A stretch of 64,000 bases of DNA, taken from the NCBI GenBank assembly GCA_023079485.1, contig CM041090.1, positions 3,226,553 to 3,290,552 on the forward strand, read 5' to 3'. This DNA comes from Archilochus colubris. Lineage: Eukaryota; Chordata; Aves; Apodiformes; Trochilidae. Every line of letters begins with the position of its first letter. Positions within the stretch are counted from its first letter, which is position 1. This document shows positions 45,091 through 56,947 of this stretch, piece after piece. Position numbers and translations under genes: made by a program. The notes beneath the pieces were generated by a model. It was given only the letters and a program-made list of their open reading frames with translations. It did not search any database and was not told where the DNA came from.

Positions 45091-46250
45091 TGCCAGAAAT
45101 AACCCTGGAGCTGCTTGTGACATCGAGTGACGCAAATGTTTGAATCGCTTCTGAACAATGATGTTGAATCCTTCTGAAACCCTCACCCCAAGCTATCCTG
45201 GGAAAACTGCTCATTACTTCTTTGAAACACTTTAGAGATGTCGTTGAATTCAAATTTTTCTTTAAAAAAGCCAGTATGACATGTTTTGACTTTCCTTGTT
45301 TGACAATATCATAGTTATTTCATCTCAATAATATCAAACACGATTGTTTCATCCTTGCCTTCTTATTTTGCTCAGTGTGCTTTTGTATTTCATTATCATA
45401 TTTCAATGCCACAGAGCCCAGATGGAGTAGGTATAATATTTCATCTCTTGTAAATGTTCTGGCACAATCACACTGAAAATTCTGAACTTTGTAACAGTAA
45501 AATGTTTCACTAGCTCCAAGTCAGGATTGCATTTGGTTTGGAATTTTGTGATTTAAAAAAAAAAAAAATCTCCAGCTTATTTCCCCCTCCCTGTTATGCA
45601 GGAAAATCAGCTATTGAAATGTCAGAAGAATGTCCCTCTGAAAAGAAATATTTTGTTTTCCAAAGATTCATTACTTGGCCTCTGTGCAATGAGAGATTTC
45701 AGCTCAGTTCCCAGTGGATGAGCCTTCAGTTTCTAAAAGGACAGCCTCATGCTTGTAGTGACCTCATCACACCAAACATTTCGGGATCTGGCTCCCCATT
45801 AGGCTTTGATTGTGGGGTTAAAGTGAGTTCACACCTTCCAACTCTATCCTGCAACCCTTTGCTTCCCTGTCCCTCACCCACACACATCACCCTTCTGTGT
45901 GCAGGCTCTGAACCTCCAAACAGGACCAATGGAATCATCTGGGTCGAAGAAACACCCCAGAAACCTCACTTGGAAAAACACCAGGAGTGGCTTCAGGACA
46001 GACAGTGCCACCTCTCCCTGTGCTCATCACCCCTGATGTTTGCTGTGTACCACGATTTAGTGCTCCCCCATCCCAATCTCATCAGCTCTGAGCTAACATG
46101 AAAATGCCAGCACGCCCGTTTTGCAATCCCGAGCTTCCCTCCAGAGGGATCCAGGGATGGGAACCTCTCTCTCCAGGACAGGGTCTGGCCGAGGTGGATG
46201 GGGTGAGGTGGCCCTGCAGCTCTGCAGAAGCAGGAGCAGGCTCTTCCCTT
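45091..46250. other. Gene-free stretch, nothing recognised
   Basis: No gene accepted. An open frame of 187 codons at 45538-46101 (+) has no family features. An A-run lies at about 45556-45568. Confidence 0.5.
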
Positions 46251-46316
46251 AGAATCACAGAATCATAGAACTGGCTGGGTTGGAAGGGACCTCAGAGATC
46301 ATCAAGTCCAACCCAC
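46251..46316 (-). repeat. CR1 LINE extreme 3' end
   Basis: AGAATCACAGAATCATAGAA followed by GGCTGGGTTGGAAGGGACC and the GTCCAACCC block. It is 66 bases long and ends just upstream of the CpG island. Confidence 0.9.
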
Positions 46317-46869
46317 CAACTCACTCGGAAAAAAGAAAAGAAATACGTGTGCTCCCCTGAGCCCAGGTTTCTCCCCTCCTGAGTTTTACAGGGAATTGTG
46401 TAACAATCCTCGGAACCACACGAGAAGAACCGAGGCCCATTTGTATTGCAGGGAAGGACCCGGACGGTCTCGCTGCTATTCCCACTTCTCCCTAACCCTC
46501 CGAACATCCTCGGATGAACCATTCATCTGGCAGCTTCCCCGAGGGATGGGTGGGGTGAGGAGCCTTTTGTTGCTCCCACGTCCTCATTTATTTCCCTCGG
46601 TTCATCCCCATCCCCCTTCCCAGGCCCTGGGACGCTGCTCTTTGTTCCCAGGCACCGCGCTCACAAAACGAACCCAGACGGAACCCACCGGTGACCCACT
46701 CGGCAAGCAGCCCCCACCACAGCTGCGGACCGGACCCGAGGCGTGCTGCCGGGACCGCCCCGTCGGTGGGGAAGGCGGTGTCGGTGTCGGAGGCCGGTCC
46801 CGCCCGCGGTGGGCCGGCCCGGGCGGGGCGGGCGAGCGCGGTAAAGGCTCCGCGGGGCGGGGACCGGGC

Positions 46870-46992
46870 TCAGTCTTGGGTGTCTGCAGGCTCCGAGGCT
46901 GCCGGTTCCGTCGCTCCGGATTGCTTTGCCCATGGGGCAGCCGGGCCGAACCGTCGGGACCCCCGCCCGCCGCCGGGACGTGCGCTAAGGCG
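46870..46992 (+). other. Putative 5' untranslated exon ending at splice donor
   Basis: The start is approximate; the 3' edge is set by the donor GTGAGT at 46993. It contains one short upstream open frame, ATG at 46932 in the context GCCCATGG. The frame runs 18 codons (MGQPGRTV..., arginine-rich) to TAA at 46986, 4 bases before the exon end. It has no match to a known protein that I can recognise. Confidence 0.4.
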
Positions 46993-47172
46993 GTGAGTAC
47001 CGTGCGCGCCCTTCCGCGCAGAGCCACGGGTTTTCCCCGCCGCCCATCGCTCGGGGACTCGAGGCTGGGGGTTGGGGACCCAAGGGAGCGGACCCCGTGG
47101 TGGCCCTGCGCCCCTCTGCCCTCGTTTTATGGTGTCCCCCCTGCAGAGGGGTCCCCGGAGGCAGCGCGGGAT

Positions 47173-47228
47173 GAGGATGGAGGGATGGAGGGATGGGTGG
47201 AGGGGTGGATGGAGGGATGGAGGGATGA
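47173..47228 (+). repeat. (GGATGGAG)n short minisatellite
   Basis: GGATGGAGGGATGGAGGGAT-type units recur about six times with GTGGAGG variants, inside the 3' part of the CpG island. Confidence 0.85.
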
Positions 47229-47430
47229 GGGCGGCAGGAGAGGGAGCAGCCCTTGTGCTGGCTGCGCACGGCTGCGGAGGGACCGGCTCCGTCCTGGCCG
47301 TGCGTGGTCCGGGTGGGATGGGTGGAGGAAGAGGAGGTGGTGGAGTGCTGCATCCCGGCTGGAAGGGAGACAGGTTATCCCGGCAGGTTATCCCGGATGC
47401 GAGGGGACAGGAGCTGTGCCTCCCCGGGAG

Positions 47431-50400
47431 GTGATGCTCAGAAGGGTCCCTTGGCCGGTAGTTTTTTGACAAAGGGTTTCTGCTGGCTGCCCGTCCTCAA
47501 AGGGTGGGCAGGGGTCCCATGTGGCGTCCTTCCTGGAAGCGATCCCCTTTTTTTTTTGTTTGGTAAGAGTCACAGGAGAACCGTGGTCCCAAATGGGTGC
47601 CTCAGTTGCCTGAAAGGGGAGGTTGTGTCCTGAGCACTTGCAAGGGCTGGGGGGGGGGGGGGGGTGTCAGCCTGTTGCCCGGGGTTGGGATGAGGGAGGC
47701 TGGCATAGCCAGGTTCCCATGGGATGCATCCCTGAAGGTGTGCTCGGAAGCACTGGCAGCAGGGGGGGCTTGGCCATGGGGGATGGGATGGAAACTTAGG
47801 CTGGGAATAGAGGGAGAGAAATGGGGGATGACAGAGCTGTGATGCAGGAGGGAGTCAGGACAGGACAGAGCTCTGTCCCTCCCAGAGGTGGAAGGTGAGG
47901 TGAGGCTGCTTGGGCACTCCTGTGTCTCTGCACACCCTGCTGTCTGCTGTCTGGGGCCTGGCTGTCCCTCCTGGGGCTGTCCCCTCTTTACCTAGGGCAG
48001 CAGCAGCAGCTCTGAGGCTTCCCAAGTGAGTACTGGTCTGATCAAAGCAAACCAAGCTGAGGAAAAAGCTGCACCTTATTCAGCACCTGTTCTTTGCCCT
48101 GCCCCAGCACTCCCTGGAACTGGAATCCTCTTGAGCTTTTCCCTTACCTGCAAAATGTCCCTGTCCCTCTTGCAGCTGCCTGAGAGACAGAGCCAGCAAA
48201 GCCCAAGCTGCAAGTGATTAATCGGGTCCCATTTCATCCATCTCCTCTGTCTGCAGAGTTATAAATGCCAGCAGCAACCAAAGTCTTGTTGACATTAGGG
48301 CTACCTCTGGTGCAGCTGGGCCATGAGAAACGACAGAGTATGCAAAAGCTTTGGCTATTCTGGACTTGGCATAAATAACTTGCTCAGTAACTCTATCTGC
48401 ACGAGAGCAGAATCTGCTGAATAATGACTTCAGTCAGGGCCTGTGGATGAGGAAAGTGTTTTTTAAACAAATAAACTGTGGTTATATTTCAGGCAGGGGA
48501 GCCTCCCCCCCCAGGGAGGAAGTTTTCTTAGAAAGGTTTTGGTGAAAAACAAAAATAAACAGCATCCTAACAACTGGGGATGAAGTTGCCTCAATTAGCA
48601 GGAACATCTCAGCTGGGTTGCTGGCTTGGGGGGCTGTGAGGGATGCTGTGAACCTGCTCTGTCCCTCAGCAGAGAGGGGGTAGGTGCTGCTGGTGGCTGG
48701 GAAAAGTGGGACTTGGTTGCTTTCAACTGTGTCCAATGTCTTTTTTTGTTCTTTGTCTGCTGTGCAGAGCAAGGACAAGGAATCTCCCCTCTGGATATGT
48801 GCTTTGTCCCAAGCAGGAGGCTGAAGAGATGGCAGCTGCCATGTAGTCTCCAGGGAAATTTATCCCTCCTGCTTGTGGCCTGTAGCAAGGATTTATTGTA
48901 GAGGAGGGCTGGAGAGCATCTCTGGAGACTTGCATCAGGGAGGAGAGGTGTTGGGGGGTGGGGGAATTAATTTATGGGACAATAAAAAAGGGATGTGCTC
49001 TACCCTGAGATTTTCTGTCCATTTGGAGCTTCTTGGAGGCTGGGGCCTGGATCCAAAGGGAAATGTTTTCCTCTTGCTCTCGACAAGCATTAAGTGCTAA
49101 GTGTGCAAAATGCCCAGAGTACATCTGCAGCTGGTGTTCACCTGTCCTGCTGCTCTCTGAAGGTCAAAGTGTTTTAAATGGAAGGGGCTGGGAGGACTTT
49201 TTTCCATGTGATGCTTACAAGCATCCCTTTGAGCTGTTCGGCTCATGGTCTGTGCTTTGCCATGTGTTTGGCAATGCTTTATTCAGGAAGCACCCACATT
49301 TCTCATGAGAACTTTTAAATGATGTTCCAACCCAAAGATCATGGCCCTCTTCTCCAGGCTGCCACACTCCCAGGCTTCCCAAGAGGCTGCAGCTTGACCA
49401 AGGGGCAGGTTGGGGCTTTTCTGAGCTGGCAGAAATGAGAAGAGGCCAAGGATGAAGTGTGGAGGGGGTGTCTGTATTCCTAGCACGATGTTTTTTGGTT
49501 TACAGGCTCTCCCCTGGCACAGGAATAAAAGCACACGTGCACCAGAAAGATGTTGAGATTGTTTTCTGTTCTGCTCCTGGCCTGGTGCCAGGGGGAACAA
49601 CTTGCAGACCTTGGCACTATTGGGAGGTTATTTATAGAAAGGAGATCTTCTGGGCTTTGTATTTTTGATGTAGGAATGTGAAAACAAATCCTGAGAGGAA
49701 GAGACCCAAATCCTGGCTCCCAAGTACATTGGGACTTTCTCCAGACCAGGAAAAACAACACTTCAAGAGTGACCAGGTGTTCCCTGTTCACATGGCTTCC
49801 TGCCTTCTCTTGGAAAACATGGCTTTGATTCTGGCCTGGAGACTGCATGAGTTCACTCTGTGTTTAAAGAGTTCTTACTCAGGTTGCTAAAAGATGTTTT
49901 CAAAGACAAATTTAGCTTGAACCAGAGACAACCTGATGGTTTGGGCACGAAGGGAAATGATAAATGACTCTGGCCTTCTGGAGTTCCTTTTCTTTGTGAT
50001 GCTCTTTGTCATCAGCAAGAGTTAATGCATCTCTGTGTGCTTCACTGGCCATCTGTGGTGTTGGGTGGTGTGGCTGCCCTCAGATGACAGATGGAGAAAA
50101 TGAGGCTTGGAAATGCACAAGGTCTGTGTTGGATAACCCACCCTGCAGCAGCCTCCACCAGCCCCACAACTCCCTGCTGAAACCTCAGCATCACATTTTC
50201 CCTCTGGGATTCACATTTCCCAGCCTCACCCTGTGAGGGGTGTGTGTTTCAGTTGGGTAAATCTGTCTAAAAGTCTTTCTGTCCCCTCTGGATGCAAAAC
50301 AGGAACTTGTTGAGCCCATTTGTGCATCAGTTTTGATGGGAAAAGCCTCACCTAGGCTGGACCTAAAGCAGCTGTGGTTGGACCCTCTGTATTCTGCTTG

Positions 50401-52700
50401 ACCCAGCTCATGTGGTGAAGGCAAGGACCCAAAGGGATGTCTGTAGCCACCAAGTCTGTAAGAAAGCTGTGATCCAGATTTATTCTGGAGGAGGGAGAGG
50501 AAAAACACCAAAATGATTGTAGCAGGGGTTACTGCTCATGGTGTGAGGCTTCTATGATGCTGGTGGTGACACAAACCATGAGCTCCATTCCTGAACGTAG
50601 AGGGGACCAAAATCAGAACCCTGAGCAGAGGGACTGGGAGCTGTCTCTGTTCTGTTGGGCTTCCTGGAAGTTTTTGTTGGGGATTTGAATGAAGCTGCTT
50701 GAAGTCAAAGGCACTGAGGAGAGGGGAGGGAGAGGGTTAGAAATGAATGGAGCGGCGATTCTGTGACCCAGTCTCCTGGGGAGTGGTGTCAGGAGGATGA
50801 GCTGCTGGAGCAGGAGATGTGCACACAGGAGTGTCAGATAATATTGTCCAATGGCAGTCTGTTTGTTTGAAGGGATTCTGTGGTTTGTAGGGAGATTAGT
50901 GAGGGAGGAGTCCCCTTTGCAGCTGGTGCAGGCAATAGAGAAATCCCTTCTTTTCTTATGAAAATCAGGCAGCGCTTGGAGTGGCAGCCCGGAGGGGCAG
51001 GCAGGGTGTAGGCAGGTGCAGGCACACAAAAGCTTGGAGCTCTCTCCTTGCTCTCCTGCCTGGGCTGAGAAAACAAAACAGTTTGAGGCTGTGTCAGCAG
51101 CTGAACAAGAATCCTACAGAGCAAACCCACAAGTCTTCAGGAAACTCTTGTGGGTGTTTTTGTCTGGAGTGCAAGTTCATTCAGTAACCCCTGAGGGCAG
51201 CAGAAGGGATTTTTTTTTATTTTTTTATTTTTTTTGTGGTGGTGCCATCTTAAGGAGTGCCATAAAAATCTCCGGTGTGGGTTGTTTGTGGGTTTTGTGG
51301 AAAGACTTGGAAAGCTTTTCCAGCTGACATTCTGGGCTGGCAGCTGTAGAATGTCCCAGATGGCTGTGACAAAGAGGAGGCAGCTTTCCTGAGGTCACTC
51401 TGTGCACTTCATGCTTCCTCACCCATCTTCCCTCTGAGTGCCTTTAATTCATCCTTCCTGGCTCTCTCACCCTGCTGTGTAGGGCATGAACCCATTTAGG
51501 AAGCCACTTGGATGCTCCCATGGATGGGGTTGCTGCCAAGCTCTAAGAGATCCATGGGCTGGGGACCAGGCTGGATGCAGGAGCTGTGCAATACAGAGCT
51601 CTAGGAAGGAGCAAGTTATGGAAATGGGGGCTGTATTGCCAGCAGTAAAGGAGTTTCAGGAAGGAAGTTCTCTTAGGAAGCAAGTTAGCTTAAGGGTTCA
51701 TGATTTTAAGTTCCTCTGAGCTATTCTGTTGGAAATTTGATTTTAGCTGCCTGCACATCACTCAGGGTCGATGCTCAGTATAATCCAAGGAGGTAGAGAT
51801 GCAAGCTGCCTCCTCACACAGGGGAGGGAGGAACTCAAACCCCACAAAACTGCATCCAGAGGAGCTGGGTGGCACTGCTTTTTCAGTAACTTTATTTTTT
51901 TTTTTTTTTTTTGTGGCCTGGGAAAAGAAGTTACTGTAGAATCTGCTTAGTAGAGATAAAGAGTGCCCAAACATTGCTTTACAGAATGTGAAAATCTGCC
52001 AGTCAAATGCTCTGCTGAACAGGATTGAAGAATTTAGACTGTCTGTCTGCATGTTACCAGTTTGTTTTGATGGTAAGTGAGAAGAAAATTTAGCTGCCTT
52101 GAGTACCAACACTGCTGGTGGAGTTTCTGGCAGTGCTTGGCTGCAGATCTGAACAGCAGGCAGCTACAGAGCATCTTCCCCCTCCCACCCCATTACCCTG
52201 CCCACTGCAACCATTTGCTCATTGCTGGGTATGAGGAATGTCTTCTTGCCTTGCCTGCTGGCAAAATCCCAGCAGCTGTACATCAGCATGTCCCTTGAAC
52301 AGTGGTGATGTACACTGCTGAAATCTCTGGACAAGTAGGATACAGTGAGGGCTGATGGATGGAGAAATAATAATAATAAAGCAGTTGAGTTGATCTCCTC
52401 CAGCCAGTTTTATTCCCTGCTCTGCCTCCCTGTGGGAACCACATGCCTTTTGCAAAGAACATGGGAGAAAAGGGACGAGCCTGCAGTCCCCAGAGCCACT
52501 GCTGCATGAGAAGGGCATCCCAGATAAGGGAGTGGGGAAAATGTTGATAAAAACCTGACACTTGCATGTCATGGACACTTCTGGGCAGGTGGCTGTGCTA
52601 TGTGTGTGTAAACACAAATGCACACTAGCAAAATGCTGTCTGTGTGAGCATCCAATGTGCTGCTGTTGAACAGGCTGGTTTTATTGGACCTTGCTGCCTT
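47431..52700. other. Probable intron or intergenic DNA, no exon found
   Basis: No coding exon recognised. A G-run lies at about 47649-47664; T-rich runs at 51210-51236 and 51894-51913. A weak 30-bp microexon candidate at 47996-48025 is discussed in the findings. Confidence 0.45.
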
Positions 52701-53150
52701 CAAGGAGGGCAACTGGGCTGGTGAAGGGACTTGAGCACAAATCCCATGAGGAGAGGCTGAGGGAGCTGGGGGTGTTCAGGCTGGAGAAGAGGAGGCTCAG
52801 GGGAGACCTCATCACTCTCTACAACTCCCTGAAAGGAGGTTGGAGCCAGGGGGGGGTTGGGCTCTTTTCCCAGGCAACTCTCAGCAAGACAAGAGGGCAG
52901 GGTCTCAAGTTGTGCCAGGGGAGGTTTAAGTTGGAGATTAGAAAGAATTTCTTTCTGGAGAGGATGATCAGACCTTGGAATGGGCTACCCAGGGAAGTAG
53001 TGGATTCTCCATGTCTGGAGATACTTAAAAAGAGACTGGATGTGGCACTCAGTGCCATGGGCTGGGAACCACGGGGGGAGTGGATCAAGGGTTGGACTTG
53101 ATGATCTCTGAGGTCCCTTCCAACCCAGCCAGTTCTATGATTCTATGATT
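52701..53150 (+). repeat. CR1 LINE 3' part, mosaic subfamily
   Basis: Runs from the '[20 protein letters not shown]' codons to the tail at 53150. It has the intact bases where four other copies are frameshifted. It shares their lost ORF stop, so its open frame continues to '[13 protein letters not shown]' (open 52691-53101, 136 codons including a few flanking ones). A T-rich run of small changes only separates it from the 6301 type. Confidence 0.94.
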
Positions 53151-54117
53151 CAAGTCTCTGAGATTTATAGAAGAACTGGAAAAGAAAGGTCCTTAACCAG
53201 CCCTTGATAAGTAAAGATGAGACATTTGGCACTTTTTTCCATGTTTACTTGAGCCCCTGGTTTGTCAGAGCTGGTGTCACTGGCACTTGGTTTTCTTGGG
53301 TGTTCCTTGTTGCCTCTTCCTCACTGGGTGCAGGAGTCAGAGACAGGGAGTCGGTGTATAGTTTGGCAAGGAGAAGGACTGGTCAGCAGTACCTTTATCC
53401 TTTCATCCCTGAGGATTCTCCAGCATGTGCCAGGTGGGATGGTCAGAGAGCTCTTTGGCTGTGGGACTCTGTTTTTCCCTGCTAGCCCTCATCACCAAGG
53501 CTGCTGATGCCACACGCTGGCATCCACCTCTTTTGTCTCTGTTATAAAAAGAGAAATCTTGCTTTACCCCCTTAGACTGGCATGTGGCTTGATCAGTAAG
53601 AGCAGGTCAGCTTCAGACACAGCTTCTCTGTGTCCAGCAGAAGAGGAGGGAACCCCTTTCCTTACAGGTTGCTGTCTCTCCAGCTTGTTTATAAGCTAGA
53701 TAATATTACAATGTTTATAATCCTGAAGTGTGACTCCACGCTGTGAGATGGGCAAAAGTGGCAGAGTCTTTGGCTAGGATTGGGTAGTGGAAAGTTAATT
53801 GCAAGGATCAAGAATTTGCCTTGCCCATCCACATCAGAGCAATTGGGAACCTCGTTCACTCATCTCTCAGGTTCCTCCTGTGGTCTATGGGAAGAGGAAA
53901 ACCATTGTAGGAGAGGATGCATCCTGCCCTAAAATAGACATCTCTGGGGTATGGGTTACCCTGCCTCTTTCCCAGGGACCCAAAAGGAGGGAGGTGAGGG
54001 GTGCTGTTGGTTCATTTAATGCTCTGATGGAATGGAATTTAATGCTCTGAGCTCCCCTATCTCCATCTGTGAAATGCTTTTGTTCTGCATGGGGGACGGG
54101 CTGTGTCTGTGTGTGAC
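53151..54117. other. Gene-free stretch, nothing recognised
   Basis: No gene, RNA gene or named repeat recognised. Confidence 0.5.
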
Positions 54118-54229
54118 ATAGAATCACAGAATGGGTTGGGTTGGAAGGGACCTCTAAAGGTCATCTAGTCCAACCCCTCCCTGTGGTGAGAAGGGACATC
54201 TTCAGCTAGATCAGATTGTTCATCCAGTA
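54118..54229 (-). repeat. CR1 LINE extreme 3' end
   Basis: ATAGAATCACAGAATGGGTT, the GGTTGGAAGGGACCTC block and AGTCCAACCCCTCC, then 'AGATCAGATTG', on the minus strand. About 110 bases. Confidence 0.88.
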
Positions 54230-54513
54230 GCCTTTTGTGGAAGCTGGAGGAGCTCTCGGGCATCAGAGGCATTGTCTTTTTCAGTGTTCTTTATATTTAT
54301 TGCCTTTTTTGATGAAAGCTTTCTGAAGGGTACTTGTCTGCTGAATGCCCATTGCTGATACATCACATTATGAAATCCAAAAGGAAGGTTGAGATGAAAT
54401 GTCACACACTTCACAGTTGGGGAATTCAGAGAGCCTTGATGATCTGTGCATAATTTGGGGCTTGGCAGCCCATGCAGAAACAAACATGTGCACATCCATA
54501 TGCACGTGTGCAT

Positions 54514-54685
54514 GCACAGAGGGGTTTTTTTTCCCCTGAATTAGCAGCAAAGAAAAGCAAAATCAGGTTTGTAGCAGGTCCTGGGGGGGTGTGGGTGAGC
54601 ACAGAGGGTTTTTTTTCCCTGAATTAGCAGCAAAGAAAAGCAAAATCAGGTTTGTAGGAGGTCCTGGGAGGGGGGGGTGGGGTGA
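54514..54685 (+). repeat. 85-bp tandem duplication
   Basis: Unit 1 (54514-54598) and unit 2 (54599-54685) both read GCACAGAGG, a T-run, CCCTGAATTAGCAGC, AAAGAAAAGCAAAATCAGG, then a G-run and GTGAGCAC. They differ by run lengths and a few substitutions, so the duplication is recent. Confidence 0.93.
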
Positions 54686-55838
54686 GCACAGCATCCATGG
54701 GGGGCTTGGTTGCATGGGGTAGTACCTATGATCTGGTGTTTTGGCTTTCAGGCTTGCTGAACTGGAATTCTGTTGTTGAATACAGATGGTTTTACCTCCC
54801 AATGAAAGGGAAGAGGGAATACCTGGTGCTCCTCACTCTTCTGGGGGATGCTGCAGGTTGGTGCCCCCCAGGCATGTCCTCCATGTGCTGCCCTGCGAGC
54901 AGATTGCAGGGAATTTCTTTTGAGGTGGAATTTCTTTTTGAGATTTTCACAAATCTCCACTGATCTGTGAATTAACAGGGCCTGCACTGGCTCTGTCAGC
55001 ATCTACTCAGAAGTTTCCCACTTCTAAATCTGTGCTCTTCACTCCTCTTTGCCCAAGATGGGGGATTTTGCACCTAGCATTTTTAGCATTAACCTGTTGC
55101 TATAGAAACCTCCGAGGTGTCAGAGGGAGATTTTTACCACTTGGGGATAGGCTACCAAGTAGTTGAAGTCTCTGTTCTGTTGGGAGGCCTTCTCCCTCCT
55201 GGTTTTGCTAAGCAACTCCCTGAGCCTGTCTGCACGTCTGTGCTGATTTGGAGTCTGAGGAGCCCCAGAGGAGGGATAAACCTGGAGCTGTGAATGCCAG
55301 CAGGGCTTAATATTGGCAAATTCTTTAGGAAAGATGTGAGAATGTGTTCCCAAGCTGCAGTGATGGGGCTGAATGCTGTGGGAGGATGGAAGATGGTAGC
55401 AGTCTCTAGGAGAGTAAATGGTTAACCCAGAAGCAGGAGTCAAGGCTCTGACTGATTTTTCCTGGCAGGGAATTTGGGATAGACAACTCCCTGTGGCTCC
55501 TCTCTCACTTCAGACTAAAATACAAGTGAATACCAAAATCCTCCTCTGATCTGACAGCCTGAGTTGTCTGTACCAGTCTCAAGGGTTCCTCACCATACAG
55601 TGGGACCTGAAGTAATTCCATACAAATAAAAGCTTTTCTTTGCATATTTAGAGAAAAAGGATGCACACTTGCTTTATTAGTGTATAATTTATTATCAGTT
55701 ACTAATGAAACATATTTAGAGAAATATTAACTCTTCCAGGCTATGGATGTGACCATATAATATGGGAAATGTTCTCTAACATAGGGTTGGTGACAGCCCA
55801 GCTGTTGGCTGGTAGCTTGCCTCCTATCAGACCTGATC
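54686..55838. other. Gene-free stretch, nothing recognised
   Basis: No gene, RNA gene or named repeat recognised. Confidence 0.5.
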
Positions 55839-56947
55839 ATCATAGAATCATAGAATCATAGAATCATAGAATTAGCCGGGTTGGAAGGGACCTCAGAGAT
55901 CATCTAGTCCAACCCTTGACCCACCGGAGCAGTTGCTAGACCATGGCACTGAGTGCCACATCCAGTCTTTTTTTAAATGTCTCCAGGGACGGAGAATCTA
56001 CCACCTCACCGGGCAGTCCATTCCATAGCCTAATCACCCTCTCCGTGAAGAAATTCTTTCTAATATCTAACCTAAACCTCCCCTGGCACAACTTAAGACT
56101 GTGTCCTCTTGTCTTGTTGAAGGTCGTCTGTGAAAAGAGTCCAGTTCCCACCTCGCTACAGCCTCCTTTCAGGTAGTTGTAGACAGCAATGAGGTCTCCC
56201 CTGAGCCTCCTCTTCTTCAGGCTGAACAGCCCCAGCTCTCTCAGCCTCTCCTCATAGGGCCTGTGCTCGAGTCCCTTCACCAGCCTGGTTGCCCTCCTTT
56301 GGACCTGTTCCAGGACCTCTACATCCTTCTTAAACTGAGGGGCCCAGAACTGGACACAGTACTCGAGGTGTGGCCTAACCAGCGCTGAGTATAGGGGAAG
56401 AATCACCTCCCTGGACCTGCTGGTGGCGCTGTTTTTGATACAGGCCAGGATGCCATTGGCCTTCTTGGCCACCTGGGCACACTGCTGGCTCATGTTCAGC
56501 TTCTTGTCGATGCAGACTCCCAGGTCCCTTTCTGCCTGGCTGCTCTCCAGCCACTCTGTGCCCAGCCTGTAGCGCTGCATGGGGTTGTTGTGGCCAAAGT
56601 GCAGGACCCGGCACTTGGCCTTGTTGAACCTCATCCCGTTGGAATCGGCCCAGCTCTCCAGTCTGTCCAGGTCCCTCTGCAGAGCCCTCCTGCCTTCGAG
56701 TTGGTCCACACTTCCTCCCAGCTTGGTGTCATCTGCGAATTTGCTGATGATGGACTCAATCCCTTCGTCTAAGTCGTCGATAAAGATATTAAACAGAACT
56801 GGGCCCAACACTGATCCCTGGGGGACACCACTAGTGACTGGCCGCCAACTGGATGCAGCCCCGTTCAGCACCACTCTCTGGGCCCGGCCCTCCAGCCAGT
56901 TCCTAACCCAGCACAGAGTGCTCCTGTCCAAGCTGTGGGCTGATTTA
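55839..56947 (-). repeat. CR1 LINE with 337-codon open reading frame
   Basis: This is the best preserved CR1 here. Four tail units at 55839-55872 precede the 3' untranslated region. The ORF2 stop is the TAG at 55936-55938. From there the frame is open without a break to the 5' truncation at about 56947, in the '[16 protein letters not shown]' block. Visible in order: '[11 protein letters not shown]', 'FNIFIDDL', the catalytic 'FADDTKLGG', then the 'FGHNNP', '[18 protein letters not shown]' and C-terminal '[12 protein letters not shown]'-type blocks. It lacks the deletions and stop loss of the frameshifted group. The open frame continues into flanking DNA by chance (397 codons in all). It lacks the endonuclease and the N-terminal half of the reverse transcriptase, so it is not active. 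Confidence 0.96.

Larger units (their letters stand above)
46640..47430 (+). promoter_or_regulatory. CpG island, probable promoter of a plus-strand gene
   Basis: CpG is dense here and rare elsewhere in the window. The core at about 46740-47060 contains GC boxes (GGGCGGGGCGGGCG near 46823, GGGGCGGGGAC near 46854) and no TATA box. A strong splice donor follows (GCG/GTGAGTACCG at 46992/46993). This combination is typical of a housekeeping-type promoter with a non-coding first exon. The direction is taken from the donor; no downstream coding exon could be identified, so the gene is unknown. Long open frames through the island on both strands are explained by high GC. Confidence 0.7.

Noticed and set aside
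45538..46101. A 187-codon plus-strand open frame.
   Set aside because: No domain, signal or similarity that I can recognise. It starts in an A-run and lies in DNA without other exon signals.
46396..47472. Long open frames through the CpG island (357 codons plus strand, 200 codons minus strand).
   Set aside because: High GC content removes stop codons on all frames. The protein sequences are R/P/G/A-rich, overlap antisense and resemble no family.
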